This document shows positions 52,709-61,313 of a stretch of DNA of 64,000 nucleotides, piece by piece; positions within the stretch are counted from its first letter, which is position 1, and each line of letters starts with the position of its first letter. A model generated the notes under the pieces. It was not told the DNA's origin, did not search any database, and worked only from the letters and a program-made list of their open reading frames with translations. The stretch comes from Olsenella intestinalis (GTDB lineage Bacteria > Actinomycetota > Coriobacteriia > Coriobacteriales > Atopobiaceae). The DNA lies in contig NZ_JALGRK010000001.1 in the NCBI RefSeq assembly GCF_023276655.1, forward strand, positions 186,001-250,000, read 5' to 3'. The position numbers were made by a program, and so were the translations under genes.

Positions 52709-55318
52709 ATGGAGAAGAGACGGGACGCACGGCAGCGACTCATTTCGTGGCGCGGACTCATGGCAGACGACGACCAGATGGTGCGCAAAACGGTCATCGC
52801 GATACTTGCGCTGCTCTCGGCCGCGATGGTCGCCACACAGACGAACTACTTCGTCGTGGGCGACGCGCACCTCATCGCCGTGCTCGCACCCATCACGGCG
52901 TGCGCCCTTCTCGCCGGCCCCAAGGCGGGAGCCCTCGTGGGCGCGATTGCGGGCGCCGCCGAGTGGCTGCACGCCACGCTCCTCCCCCTTGACGCGTACG
53001 AGCAGTACTTCGCGACGCCGGTAAACTCCGTACTGCTCTTCGCGGTCATCGGTCTCGTCATGGGGCTCATGTACGCAGTGGCCTGCAATAGGGAGTACGA
53101 CAAGAACTGGAAGGGCGTCCTTGCGCTCGTCGTCGCGTGCGCGATCGGGTCCGCCCTCTTCACCCTGCTCTTCTCGATCTCCGCAAACATCATCAACGCG
53201 CTCGTCAACATCGAGATCCCCTCCAACATCATGAGCGACCTCGCGGGCAACAAGGAGCTCGTCTCGCAGGTGGTTGCAAACTTCGGCCTCATGGCGCTAC
53301 TCGTGATGGCGTTTGCGACGCTCTGGTACAAGAGGGAGAGCTCCGCCGAGGAGCGTACGCTGAGCAGGCGCTTCCAGGGCTGGCTGTTCGCCGTGATGTG
53401 CGCGGCGTACCTTCTGTGCGCGGCGGGAACCTACACGGTCGTCTCCATCGTGTGCCGAAACGGCGCCGAGTCCCAGATGCAGTCCCAGATCAACTACCTC
53501 TCCGGGCAGCTCAAGGAGCGCGACGACCTGATCGGCGGCCTGCAGAGGCGCGGCGACCTCTCCGAGCAGAAGGCGAATGACCTGCACGCAAGCAGCGTGA
53601 GCGGCGTCGCGCTCGGCCTGCCCCTGGGCGAGCGCGGTGTGAGCGCGGTCGCCGAGGACGACGTCGTGGTCTCCTCCAGCGACGCGTCGATGATCGGCAA
53701 GGGCTTCACCGACGTGGTCGGTGCAGGGTTCCTGCGTGGGTTCGACCAGTCCCTCTACGACGCCAATCGCTCCTCGACGTGGTACATGAGCGGCAGCGAG
53801 CTGGGCTACCTGCGCGTCTCGGAGCTGAGCTACCTGCGCGTCTCGCGCCAGGGGTCCTACCAGATCATGGTCGCGCTGCCCCAGGCGGAGGTGTACCAGT
53901 GGCGGCCCGTGATCGTACTGGTCGTCTCGGGCGTGTTCCTCGCGCTGTTCGCGGCCGTGTACGCACAGGCGTCGCTCTTGCTTAAGAACGTGGTCGTTCG
54001 CGACATCGACCAGACCAACGAGGTGCTTGGCCGCATCACCGAGGGCGAGCTCGACCAGAGCGTCAAGGTGCGTGACACGGTCGAGTTCGCACGTCTGTCC
54101 GACGGCATCAACGCGACCGTTGGCACCCTGCGCGACGCCATCGCGACCGAGGCGGCGCGCAACGACCGCGACCTCGCCACGGCCAAGGCGATCCAGGAGT
54201 CGGCGCTGCCCAGGTCCTTCCCGCCCTTCCCCGAGGTCGACGCCTTCGACATCTACGCGTCGATGAACGCGGCGCGCGAGGTCGGCGGCGACTTCTACGA
54301 CTTCTTCCTGCTTGACGACGACCGCGTCTGCCTCCTCATCGCAGACGTCTCCGGCAAGGGCATCCCGGCATCGCTGTTCATGATGGCCGCCAAGACCGAG
54401 ATCGCCAGCAACATCCGCGCGGGCATGGCCCTGGGCATCGCGATGCAGACGGCCAACTGGCATCTGTGCCAGGGCAACGACGCCGGCATGTTCGTCACGG
54501 TCTGGACCGCCATCCTCGACTACAAGACCGGCAAGCTCACCTACGTGAACGCCGGCCACAACCCGCCGCTTTTGCGCCACAAGGGCTCGTGGGAGTGGCT
54601 CAAGGCACGCAGCGGCCTCTTCCTCGGGACCTTCGAGACGGCAAAGTACCACGAGGAGACCGTAACGCTGGTGAAGGGAGACGAGCTCTTCCTCTACACG
54701 GACGGCGTCAACGAGGCCTTCTCGGCAACCGAGGAGCAGTACGGCGACGACCGCGTCGAGGCGTTCCTCGCCGACCACGCCGACCTGCACCCGCACGCGC
54801 TCGTGGACGCGATGCGCGCAGAGCTGCGCACCTGGGCCAAGGGCGCCGAGCAGTCCGACGACATCACGATGCTCTCGATCGAGTACGGCGCGCAGCCCGA
54901 GGCCACCGGCTCGATCTCGCTCGACGCCACTACGGACAACGCGGACGCCGCGATCGACCTCGTGCGCAGGGAGCTCACGTCGCGCTACTGCCCCATCACG
55001 GTCCAGCACAAGGTCGACATCGCACTCGAGGAGCTGTTCGTGAACGTCTGCAAGCACGCCTACGCCGAGCAGGACGGTCCGGGCAAGGTACAGGTCGACT
55101 ACGTCTTCAACGCCAACCCCAACTCCATAACGGTGAGCGTCACCGACTGGGGCACACCCTTCGACCCGCTCGACCAGAGCGACCCAACCGCGCCGGAATC
55201 CATCGGCTCCGCGAAGATCGGCGGACTTGGCATCCTCATGGTCAAGAAGAGCACCGACGACCTGAGCTATCTGCGCGACGGAGACGCCAACGTGGTGGCC
55301 TTCCGCTGCTCGTGGTAG
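52709..55318 (+). CDS. SpoIIE/RsbU-type PP2C phosphatase fused to an RsbW-like anti-sigma kinase domain
   Basis: An 869-residue signalling protein. The N-terminal part has about six transmembrane helices (residues 25-230). An extracytoplasmic sensor segment (about 245-405), another helix and a HAMP-like linker (IDQTNEVLGRITEGELDQSV) follow. A SpoIIE-type phosphatase domain spans about 500-720 (AREVGGDFYDFF, LLIADVSGKGIPASLFM, YTDGVNEAF, SDDITMLSIEY), and a C-terminal HATPase of the RsbW type spans about 735-869 (ALEELFVNVCKHAY, DWGTPFDP, GGLGILMVKKSTDD). The start at 52709 follows AAAAGGGG. Partner anti-sigma antagonists and sigma factors are not in the window. The gene lies between two copies of the ssrA terminator. 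Confidence 0.93.
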   Translation: MEKRRDARQRLISWRGLMADDDQMVRKTVIAILALLSAAMVATQTNYFVVGDAHLIAVLAPITACALLAGPKAGALVGAIAGAAEWLHATLLPLDAYEQYFATPVNSVLLFAVIGLVMGLMYAVACNREYDKNWKGVLALVVACAIGSALFTLLFSISANIINALVNIEIPSNIMSDLAGNKELVSQVVANFGLMALLVMAFATLWYKRESSAEERTLSRRFQGWLFAVMCAAYLLCAAGTYTVVSIVCRNGAESQMQSQINYLSGQLKERDDLIGGLQRRGDLSEQKANDLHASSVSGVALGLPLGERGVSAVAEDDVVVSSSDASMIGKGFTDVVGAGFLRGFDQSLYDANRSSTWYMSGSELGYLRVSELSYLRVSRQGSYQIMVALPQAEVYQWRPVIVLVVSGVFLALFAAVYAQASLLLKNVVVRDIDQTNEVLGRITEGELDQSVKVRDTVEFARLSDGINATVGTLRDAIATEAARNDRDLATAKAIQESALPRSFPPFPEVDAFDIYASMNAAREVGGDFYDFFLLDDDRVCLLIADVSGKGIPASLFMMAAKTEIASNIRAGMALGIAMQTANWHLCQGNDAGMFVTVWTAILDYKTGKLTYVNAGHNPPLLRHKGSWEWLKARSGLFLGTFETAKYHEETVTLVKGDELFLYTDGVNEAFSATEEQYGDDRVEAFLADHADLHPHALVDAMRAELRTWAKGAEQSDDITMLSIEYGAQPEATGSISLDATTDNADAAIDLVRRELTSRYCPITVQHKVDIALEELFVNVCKHAYAEQDGPGKVQVDYVFNANPNSITVSVTDWGTPFDPLDQSDPTAPESIGSAKIGGLGILMVKKSTDDLSYLRDGDANVVAFRCSW

Positions 55319-55359
55319 CGCTCGGGTACGTCACGGCCGCGCGTCGGCACGCCACACAA

Positions 55360-55395
55360 AAAAAGTCGGGTCCGCCCGAGGGCGGACCCGACGTC
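55360..55395 (-). repeat. ssrA terminator (repeat copy 2)
   Basis: The hairpin GTCGGGTCCGCCC/GGGCGGACCCGAC (55365-55392) followed on the minus strand by seven T residues lies 10 bases beyond the 3' end of the tmRNA. It is the natural ssrA terminator and is identical over 36 bases to 52497-52532. Confidence 0.9.
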
Positions 55396-55404
55396 CATCA
55401 CATA

Positions 55405-55768
55405 GGTGGAGGCGCGGAGAATCGAACTCCGGTCCAAAGCAGAACCCTGGCAGGTGTCTCCAAGCTCAGTCGCAGATTGAATCTCGGACGCGTCGCACAC
55501 TGCGACACGCGCTCGGCGTCCCAGTTGGTTCGGGCTTAGCCTTCGGCATACCAACCACGTCCGAAGGTGCATCTCCCTAAAATGACGTCACCACGGGTGC
55601 GGGAGCAATCCCCGCTTAGACGCGCCGACTTATCTTATGCGGCGAGAGGCATAGCCTCAAAAGAGTTGTTGTTGTCAATTAAATTTGACGGTACCCCTGT
55701 TTTACGTGGCGAGGAGACCACGGCTTGCTGCCCACCTCAGCACTACCCTGTCGAAACCAGTCGCCCCC
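55405..55768 (-). ncRNA. ssrA: Transfer-messenger RNA
   Basis: The 5' end GGGGGCGACTGGTTTCGACA and the 3' end GGAGTTCGATTCTCCGCGCC are those of tmRNA; the terminal stretches GGGGGCG and CGCCTCC pair over 7 bases. The encoded tag (55635-55676) ends DNNNSFEAMPLAA before a TAA. The 3' CCA is not fully encoded (CCT follows the discriminator), so the final A is added later. It rescues stalled ribosomes with SmpB (57654-58121); RNase R (59166-61238) degrades the released messages. An intrinsic terminator follows. Confidence 0.96.
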
Positions 55769-55848
55769 ATGAGGTTGTGGGGCCCACTGCCACCATGCGA
55801 ATGTCAAGTTGCGGCCGAGCGCGGGCTGGCCCGCCCATCGGCAAGGGT

Positions 55849-55878
55849 AGTGTACCCGTCTTGGCGTGCACATGTCAC
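55849..55878 (-). promoter_or_regulatory. Possible ssrA promoter
   Basis: On the minus strand GTGACA (55873-55878) and TACACT (55849-55854) are separated by 18 bases, about 80 bases upstream of the mature tmRNA 5' end. The rest of the spacer up to 55988 carries a reversed 10-mer (55951-55960) and no gene. Confidence 0.4.
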
Positions 55879-55988
55879 GCGACGCTCGTCAGCCGGGCGT
55901 CAGCACACGACGCGCCCACATGCGAAAGTGAGACCAGGGGCATGGGGCAGGCTCTTCTCGGCGGTGTTTGCGGGGTCGGGGGAGGTCG

Positions 55989-56717
55989 CTAAGACCTGTG
56001 GCGGCGGCGCTCGCGGAGGTATCTCCTCTCGGCGGCGGCCGCGGTGTGCTCCTCGCGGTCCCAGAACAGGATGAGGGCCGCGACGACGAGCAGGGCGACG
56101 CTTACGAGGATGGCGTGCTGGCCGAAGAGGGCGACCATGCGCGAGCCGATGACCGCGCCGGTCGCGAAGGCGAAGACGGTGCCGAAGTGGAGCAGCGAGC
56201 TTTCGAGGGCGCGCGGCTCGCGGCGGTGGACGAAGTCGACGAGCTCCTGCACGGCCTGGCGGGTGTTGCCCATGCACATGGTCGTGGCGATCGGGCGGCC
56301 GTGGACCTTGCGGAAGCTCTGGACCTGGATGCCGCAGGCGAGCGACGTGAGGGCGTTGGCGAGCCAGTCGTGCGAGGAGGGGACGAAGGCGACCGAGGCG
56401 AGGATGCAGATCTCGAGCATGAGGCTGAGCTGGCGCCAGTGCGTGGTGAGGTTGCGCGAGTGCAGGCAGACCACGTGCGCCACGACGAGGCCGCACACGT
56501 AGCAGAGGAACGGCAGGGCGTAGCGGCTGGCCTCGCCCCAGTTGCCGTCGGCGAGCTGGATGCTGAGGAGGACGATGTTACCGGTCTGCGCGTTGGCGAA
56601 GACGCGGCCGCGGAAGAGGAACGAGTAGGCGTCCATCAGGCCGCCGGACACGGCGAGCAGTGCCGCGAGCTCTATCGATTCCGATGTCTGAAGTGCGCGA
56701 CGGATTCCCACGCTCAT
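55989..56717 (-). CDS. DUF1275 (YoaK-like) membrane protein
   Basis: A protein of about 242 residues with six hydrophobic helices, typical of the YoaK/DUF1275 family: GGLMDAYSFLFRGRVFANAQ, TGNIVLLSIQLADGNW and CGIQVQSFRKVHGRPIATT. The function of the family is unknown. The ATG at 56717 directly abuts GGGGG; a GTG at 56711 has that site at the usual distance and may be the true start. Confidence 0.88.
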   Translation of the reverse strand: MSVGIRRALQTSESIELAALLAVSGGLMDAYSFLFRGRVFANAQTGNIVLLSIQLADGNWGEASRYALPFLCYVCGLVVAHVVCLHSRNLTTHWRQLSLMLEICILASVAFVPSSHDWLANALTSLACGIQVQSFRKVHGRPIATTMCMGNTRQAVQELVDFVHRREPRALESSLLHFGTVFAFATGAVIGSRMVALFGQHAILVSVALLVVAALILFWDREEHTAAAAERRYLRERRRHRS

Positions 56718-56840
56718 CCCCCAAAGAAGTTGGCCGTCGCGACAATTGTACGCCGCGACGGCCACCTGGGCCCGTCCTGCACACAACCGTAACGCGCCGC
56801 GCGCACGCGGGCGCCACGGGATGGGATCTGGGCGAAGGCG

Positions 56841-56984
56841 CTAGTCCTCCGCGGGCTCGAAGTTCTCGGGACCGACGCCGCACACGGGACAGACGAAGTC
56901 CTCGGGCAGCTCGGGCGTGTCAACCTCGACCTCGTGGCCGCAAATGGTGCACACGAACTTGTAGGTCTTGCTCTCCTCGGCCAT
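56841..56984 (-). CDS. Rubredoxin-like electron carrier
   Basis: A 47-residue protein with two CxxCG knuckles (Cys12/Cys15 in VCTICGHE and Cys32/Cys35 in VCPVCGVG), the iron site of rubredoxin. The ATG follows GGGGAGGCACC. It is 50 bases downstream of the flavin reductase gene, so electrons could pass from reduced flavin to rubredoxin and on to an oxygen or peroxide reductase encoded elsewhere. It resembles the rubredoxin-like C-terminal domain of rubrerythrins; here it stands alone. Confidence 0.93.
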   Translation of the reverse strand: MAEESKTYKFVCTICGHEVEVDTPELPEDFVCPVCGVGPENFEPAED

Positions 56985-57034
56985 GGTGCCTCCCCTTTCG
57001 CTTGTGATGCGCGCCCTCCTGCGGGCGCGCCCGC

Positions 57035-57535
57035 CTAGCCCACGAACGACGATGCCTTCGGGGGCGTCTTGCCCTTAAGAACGCTGTGGTAGTACGCGTA
57101 GGTCAGCGGCTCCGCCTTCGAGAGGACCTCGGCGTCGACGACCTCGCCGACGAACACGACGTGCGTGCCGACGTCGAGCGTCTGGCGCACGGAGCACGTG
57201 AGCACGGCCGCGGCGCACTTCTCCTCATAGGGGTCTCCCAGCGAGGTGCGGCGCACGGGCTCGGGGTACTTGTCGAAGTCGGCGCCGGTGCGGAAGCCGA
57301 AGCGTCCGATGTGGACCATGTCGGCCTCCTGCGTGAGCGGCGTCAGCGCGAAGTGGCCGGCCGACTCGATCACCTGCTCGGTGAAGTTGCCCTTGTTGAC
57401 GGCCACCATGACCTGCAGCGGCTCGCTCGTGAGCTGCAGGCCGGTGTTGACGACGCACCCGCTCTGGCGCTCGCCGTCAGACGCGGACACGACATACAGC
57501 CCGCTGGAGAAGGTAAACAGTGCGCTCTTGTCCAC
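57035..57535 (-). CDS. Flavin reductase-domain protein (FMN-binding split barrel)
   Basis: A 166-residue flavin-reductase-like protein with [40 protein letters not shown] and [16 protein letters not shown]. The start is GTG at 57535 with GGAGG 5 bases upstream. In anaerobes, such proteins are found alone or fused to rubredoxin and reduce flavodiiron proteins for oxygen or NO removal. The rubredoxin gene follows directly, supporting this role. Confidence 0.92.
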   Translation of the reverse strand: MDKSALFTFSSGLYVVSASDGERQSGCVVNTGLQLTSEPLQVMVAVNKGNFTEQVIESAGHFALTPLTQEADMVHIGRFGFRTGADFDKYPEPVRRTSLGDPYEEKCAAAVLTCSVRQTLDVGTHVVFVGEVVDAEVLSKAEPLTYAYYHSVLKGKTPPKASSFVG

Positions 57536-57556
57536 GACAGCCTCCCTAGGTTGCCC

Positions 57557-57589
57557 GCTCTTCTCATCACCATAGATGCCGAGAAGAGC
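57557..57589. terminator. Hairpin built from an inverted pair of the 10-mer
   Basis: GCTCTTCTC (57557-57565) and GAGAAGAGC (57581-57589) are perfectly complementary and flank a 15-base loop between smpB and the flavin reductase gene. Inverted pairs forming terminator-like stems are a hallmark of uptake-sequence systems. Confidence 0.6.
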
Positions 57590-57653
57590 ACGTGCGGGCC
57601 GTGGGCGGTACGCGGGCGGAAAGCGTCGGTGGCAGGCGGGGCCAGGCGCGGCG

Positions 57654-58121
57654 CTAGCGGCTGCGCTCCTTGAGGGCGCGCTGGACGTCGCGGTCGACCT
57701 GACGCTTCTTCAGGTCGGCGCGCTTGTCGTAGAGCTTCTTGCCGCGGCCGAGGCCGAGCAGCACCTTCACGCGGTTGTGGTCGTCGAAGTAGATCTCGAG
57801 CGCCACGAGCGAGAGGCCCTTGTTGCGGAGCTTGCCCTCGAGCGTGTCGATCTGGCGACGGTGCAGGAGCAGCTTGCGGCGGCGGTCGGGGTCGACGTTC
57901 CAGACGCTGCCGTGCGAGTACGGGTGGATGTGCGTGTTGAGCAGCCAGACCTCGCCGCCGCGTACGATGCAGAAGGCGTCCGTGATCTGCGCGGCGCGCT
58001 CGCGCACGCTCTTGACCTCGGTGCCCGTGAGCACGATGCCAGCCTCATAGGTCTCGAGGATCTCGTACTCGTGGCGGGCGGTGCGGTTCTTGGCGATGAG
58101 CTTCTTCTCGCGCTTAGGCAT
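57654..58121 (-). CDS. smpB: SsrA-binding protein SmpB
   Basis: A 155-residue protein with KLIAKNRTARHEYEILETYE, GIVLTGTEVKSVRE, LLNTHIHPYSHGS and the basic C-terminal tail that mimics mRNA in the decoding site. It binds tmRNA (55405-55768). Its start overlaps the end of the TPR-protein gene by 8 bases. Confidence 0.98.
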   Translation of the reverse strand: MPKREKKLIAKNRTARHEYEILETYEAGIVLTGTEVKSVRERAAQITDAFCIVRGGEVWLLNTHIHPYSHGSVWNVDPDRRRKLLLHRRQIDTLEGKLRNKGLSLVALEIYFDDHNRVKVLLGLGRGKKLYDKRADLKKRQVDRDVQRALKERSR

Positions 58122-58995
58122 CGGCGCCGTCCCCCTCGCTGGCGTCGTCGGCGGCCTCGGCCATCTCGGCGTCGCTCTCGCGCATGAGCTTGATGAGCGC
58201 CTTGCAGGCCTCGTCGCCCACGAGGTCGCGGGCGCGCACGGTCAGGTTCGTGGCCGTGTTGCGGTCGCCCTCGGCCGCGGCGTCGGTCGCGCACATCAGA
58301 AGGCAGACCGCGACCTCGGCGTTGGCGCCGTCAGGCAGACCCTCTGCGGCGAGAAGGTCGCGCGCCTCGTCGTCGGTGACCGTGTCGGGGTCATGGTCGG
58401 TCTCGGTCGCGAGGTCGAGCGCGGCGTCGAGCTGGGCGTCGGGCAGGCCGAACCTGCGGGCCACGCGCAGGGCGGCGGCCGCGGCGGCGCTCTTCTCGGC
58501 AACGAGGAAGTACTCGGAGAAGTTGGTGAAGGCGCGCACGAGGTGGCGCGCGTCGCTCGCGCGGGAGAAGACCGAGAAGGTCAGCGCGAGGTACTCGTTG
58601 GGGTCGCCCTTGATGCGGTAGAGGTCGGCGAGGTTGAGGCGCCACTCGCAGCCCATGGGGTTCCAGCGGACGGCCTGGCGCAGGGCGGCCATGGCGCCGT
58701 CGTAGTCGCCGTTGCGGACGGCCGCGAGCGCAAGGTCGCCGTAGAGACGGTCGAGCGGCTCGCCCACGTCGCGCAGGTCGCGGGGATCGCCCTCGACGCG
58801 GCGGTACGCGAGGCGCTCGAAGAGCGTCGGGAAGCTGAACCACTGGACCGCGTCGGTCGTGGGGCAGTTGCGGTCGACGTACTCCTCGGCGTCCTCCGCA
58901 AGGCGGGCGAAGAGCTCCTGGGCCTCGTCGGCCATGCCCTCGATGAGAAGGGCCTCGCCGTGGGCCAGCTCGTCGGTCAGGTTGGTGTCGCTCAT
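58114..58995 (-). CDS. Tetratricopeptide-repeat protein
   Basis: A 293-residue, Ala/Asp-rich helical protein. One clear TPR-like unit is LALAAVRNGDYDGAMAALRQ followed by AVRWNPMGCEWRLNLADLYR. GGAGG precedes the ATG at 58995. The function is unknown; overlap with smpB suggests coupled expression with the ribosome-rescue genes. Confidence 0.8.
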   Translation of the reverse strand: MSDTNLTDELAHGEALLIEGMADEAQELFARLAEDAEEYVDRNCPTTDAVQWFSFPTLFERLAYRRVEGDPRDLRDVGEPLDRLYGDLALAAVRNGDYDGAMAALRQAVRWNPMGCEWRLNLADLYRIKGDPNEYLALTFSVFSRASDARHLVRAFTNFSEYFLVAEKSAAAAAALRVARRFGLPDAQLDAALDLATETDHDPDTVTDDEARDLLAAEGLPDGANAEVAVCLLMCATDAAAEGDRNTATNLTVRARDLVGDEACKALIKLMRESDAEMAEAADDASEGDGADA

Positions 58996-59165
58996 GTGTC
59001 CTCCAGCGCGCCGGGCGCGCACGTCGTGTGTCAAGCGGCGCGCGGGCGCCGCGGGTGTCGTCTTCAACAGAGTCTAGCCTACCCCGCCCATGCGCGCGCG
59101 ATGCGCCCACCACGCAACGCCCATGGGCTGGGCGGCTGCGGCGGGCGCCGGCGCAGGCGCGGCGC

Positions 59166-61238
59166 CTAGGCGCGGCCGTCGGCGAGCGCGAAGTCGATCT
59201 GACCGCGCGCGGGGTTGGCGCCCGTCACGGTCACGGCGACGCGCTTGCCCGGCTGCCACGAGCGGCCGGACTCCTCCCCTATCAGCATGAGGCGGCTCTC
59301 GTCGAAGTAGAACCACTCGTCGCCGAGGGCGCGCGTGGGGACGAGCCCCTCGGCGCAGGTGTCGTCGAGCATTACGAAGAGGCCGAAGCGCTCGCAGCCC
59401 ACGACCACGCCCGAGAAGCTCTCGCCGATGCGCTCGCGGTAGAGCTCGGCCATCTTGACCTTCTGCGAGTCGCGCGCCGCGCGGTCGGCCACGCGTTCCT
59501 GCTCGGAGCAGGTGCGGCAGAGCTGCGGCAGGTCGCGCGCGAGCTCCTGCTGCGCCTTGCAGCGCGCCCTCCCGGCGACGAGCGCCGCGAGCGAGCGGTG
59601 CACGATGAGGTCGGGGTAGCGCCTGATGGGAGAGGTGAAGTGGCAGTAGGCCTTCGCGCCCAGCGCGTAGTGGCCGTCGTTTCTCGGCAGGTAGACGGCG
59701 CGCTTCTGCGCGCGCAGGAGCACCGAGTTGACGAGAAACTCGCCGGCCGTGCCCCGGGCGTCGGCAAGCGCCGCGCGGATCGCATGGGGGTCACCGGCCA
59801 CAATGGCGTCGCGGCGGCGCCCGCGGCAGACGCCGAGCTCGCCCAGGATCGGCAGCGTCGCGGCGAGGTCGTCGGGCGCGGGGCGCTCGTGCACGCGGAA
59901 GGCGGCGGGCGCCTCGGCCGCGGCGAGCATGCCGGCCACGGCCTCGTTGGCAAGGAGCATCGCCTCCTCGATCAGGCTCGTCGCGCGCGTCTTCTCTCGC
60001 ACGCGCACGCCCGTGGGCGCGCCGCTCTCGTCGAGCACGACCTTGGCCTCGCGGGTGTCGAAGTCGATCGCGCCGCGGCCCGCGCGCACCTTCGCCCTCA
60101 GGCGCGCGACCTCGTCGAGCACCCGCAGGGTGTCCGCGACCGCGAGCGCCAGGCTCTTCTCGGCCTCGGCGGCGTCGTCGGGGTCGGCCTCGGGGTCGGC
60201 CGCGGCGTCGCAGGCGACGGGGAGCGCCAGGTCGTCGACCTCGCCCGAGAGGAGCGCGTCGACGGTGTCGTAGTCGAGCCGCGCGCGCGAGCGGATCGCG
60301 GCCGGGAAGGCCTCGGCGCCCGTCAGCTCGCCGCGCTCGTCGAGCGTGAGCGCGACGGACATGGTCAGGCGGTCGACGCCGGGGCGCAGCGAGCACAGGT
60401 CGCACGAGAGGCGCTCGGGCAGCATCGGGATCACGCGGTCGACCAGGTAGGTCGAGCAGGTCCGGCGGCGGGCCTCGTTGTCGATGGCGCCGCCGGGCGC
60501 GACGTAGTGGGCGACGTCGGCGATGTGGACCTCGAGCTCGAAGCCGTCGTCGGTGCGCCGCGCCGACACGGCGTCGTCGAAGTCGCGCGCGTCGGTCGGG
60601 TCGACGGTGAGCGCGACCGCGCCGCGCAGGTCGCGGCGGCCCGTCTCGCGCCCGATGGTCTCCGTGACGTCGTCGAGAAGAGCGTCGGCCTCGGCCAGCG
60701 CCGCCTCGCCAAACTCGGTGGCAAGGCCGCTCGAGGCGACGATCGACTCGACGGCGAGGTCGAGCTCGTCGGCCGCTCCGCGGCGCGCGTCGATGGTCAC
60801 GACGCCGGCGCTCTTGCGCGTGGGATACTCCAGCACGCGCGCGACCACGACGTCGCCCTCGCCCACGCCGAGGCGCTCGACGCTCGTGTCGCCGGGCGTG
60901 ACGAAGAAGTCATGCTGCATGCGACGGTCGAGGGCGACCACCACGCCCAGCGGGTCGAGGTCGTGGTAGGTGCCGAGGAACGACGACGTCGCACGCTCGA
61001 TGACGCCCTGGACGACGGCCATCTGGGTCCCGGAGCGCGAGACGAGCGAGACGCGGACGCGGTCGGCGTCCATGGCCTCGCGGATGCCGCCGCGCGCGAC
61101 CGGGAAGGTGCCCTCGGCGCACGCGACCTCGGCGACGCCGGGCCGCAGCACGCGGATGGTCCCCTCCATGGTCTGCGGGCGCCTGCGCGTGTGCGAGCGC
61201 GGGCCGCGCGAGCGGCCCCGGGAGCGCTTCCTTCCCAT
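59166..61238 (-). CDS. rnr: Ribonuclease R (RNase II family exoribonuclease)
   Basis: A 690-residue 3'-5' exoribonuclease. A basic N-terminus (RKRSRGRSRGPRSHTRRR) precedes cold-shock-like domains. The catalytic RNB domain (about 215-560) has DPTDARDFDDAVSARR with its Asp cluster and HYALGAKAYCHFTSPIRRYPD. A C-terminal S1 domain ends the protein. AAGGGG lies 6 bases before the ATG. It degrades structured RNA, including messages released by tmRNA. Confidence 0.96.
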   Translation of the reverse strand: MGRKRSRGRSRGPRSHTRRRPQTMEGTIRVLRPGVAEVACAEGTFPVARGGIREAMDADRVRVSLVSRSGTQMAVVQGVIERATSSFLGTYHDLDPLGVVVALDRRMQHDFFVTPGDTSVERLGVGEGDVVVARVLEYPTRKSAGVVTIDARRGAADELDLAVESIVASSGLATEFGEAALAEADALLDDVTETIGRETGRRDLRGAVALTVDPTDARDFDDAVSARRTDDGFELEVHIADVAHYVAPGGAIDNEARRRTCSTYLVDRVIPMLPERLSCDLCSLRPGVDRLTMSVALTLDERGELTGAEAFPAAIRSRARLDYDTVDALLSGEVDDLALPVACDAAADPEADPDDAAEAEKSLALAVADTLRVLDEVARLRAKVRAGRGAIDFDTREAKVVLDESGAPTGVRVREKTRATSLIEEAMLLANEAVAGMLAAAEAPAAFRVHERPAPDDLAATLPILGELGVCRGRRRDAIVAGDPHAIRAALADARGTAGEFLVNSVLLRAQKRAVYLPRNDGHYALGAKAYCHFTSPIRRYPDLIVHRSLAALVAGRARCKAQQELARDLPQLCRTCSEQERVADRAARDSQKVKMAELYRERIGESFSGVVVGCERFGLFVMLDDTCAEGLVPTRALGDEWFYFDESRLMLIGEESGRSWQPGKRVAVTVTGANPARGQIDFALADGRA

Positions 61239-61259
61239 GCAACACCCCTTCAACGAGAA

Positions 61260-61290
61260 GGGGCGGCGCGACCCGTGGCCACGCCGCCCC
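61260..61290 (-). terminator. ftsEX terminator hairpin
   Basis: Arms GGGGCGGCG (61260-61268) and CGCCGCCCC (61282-61290) with a 13-base loop, 23 bases after the ftsX stop on the minus strand. Confidence 0.65.
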
Positions 61291-61313
61291 GACGAATGAG
61301 CTCTTCTCGACCG

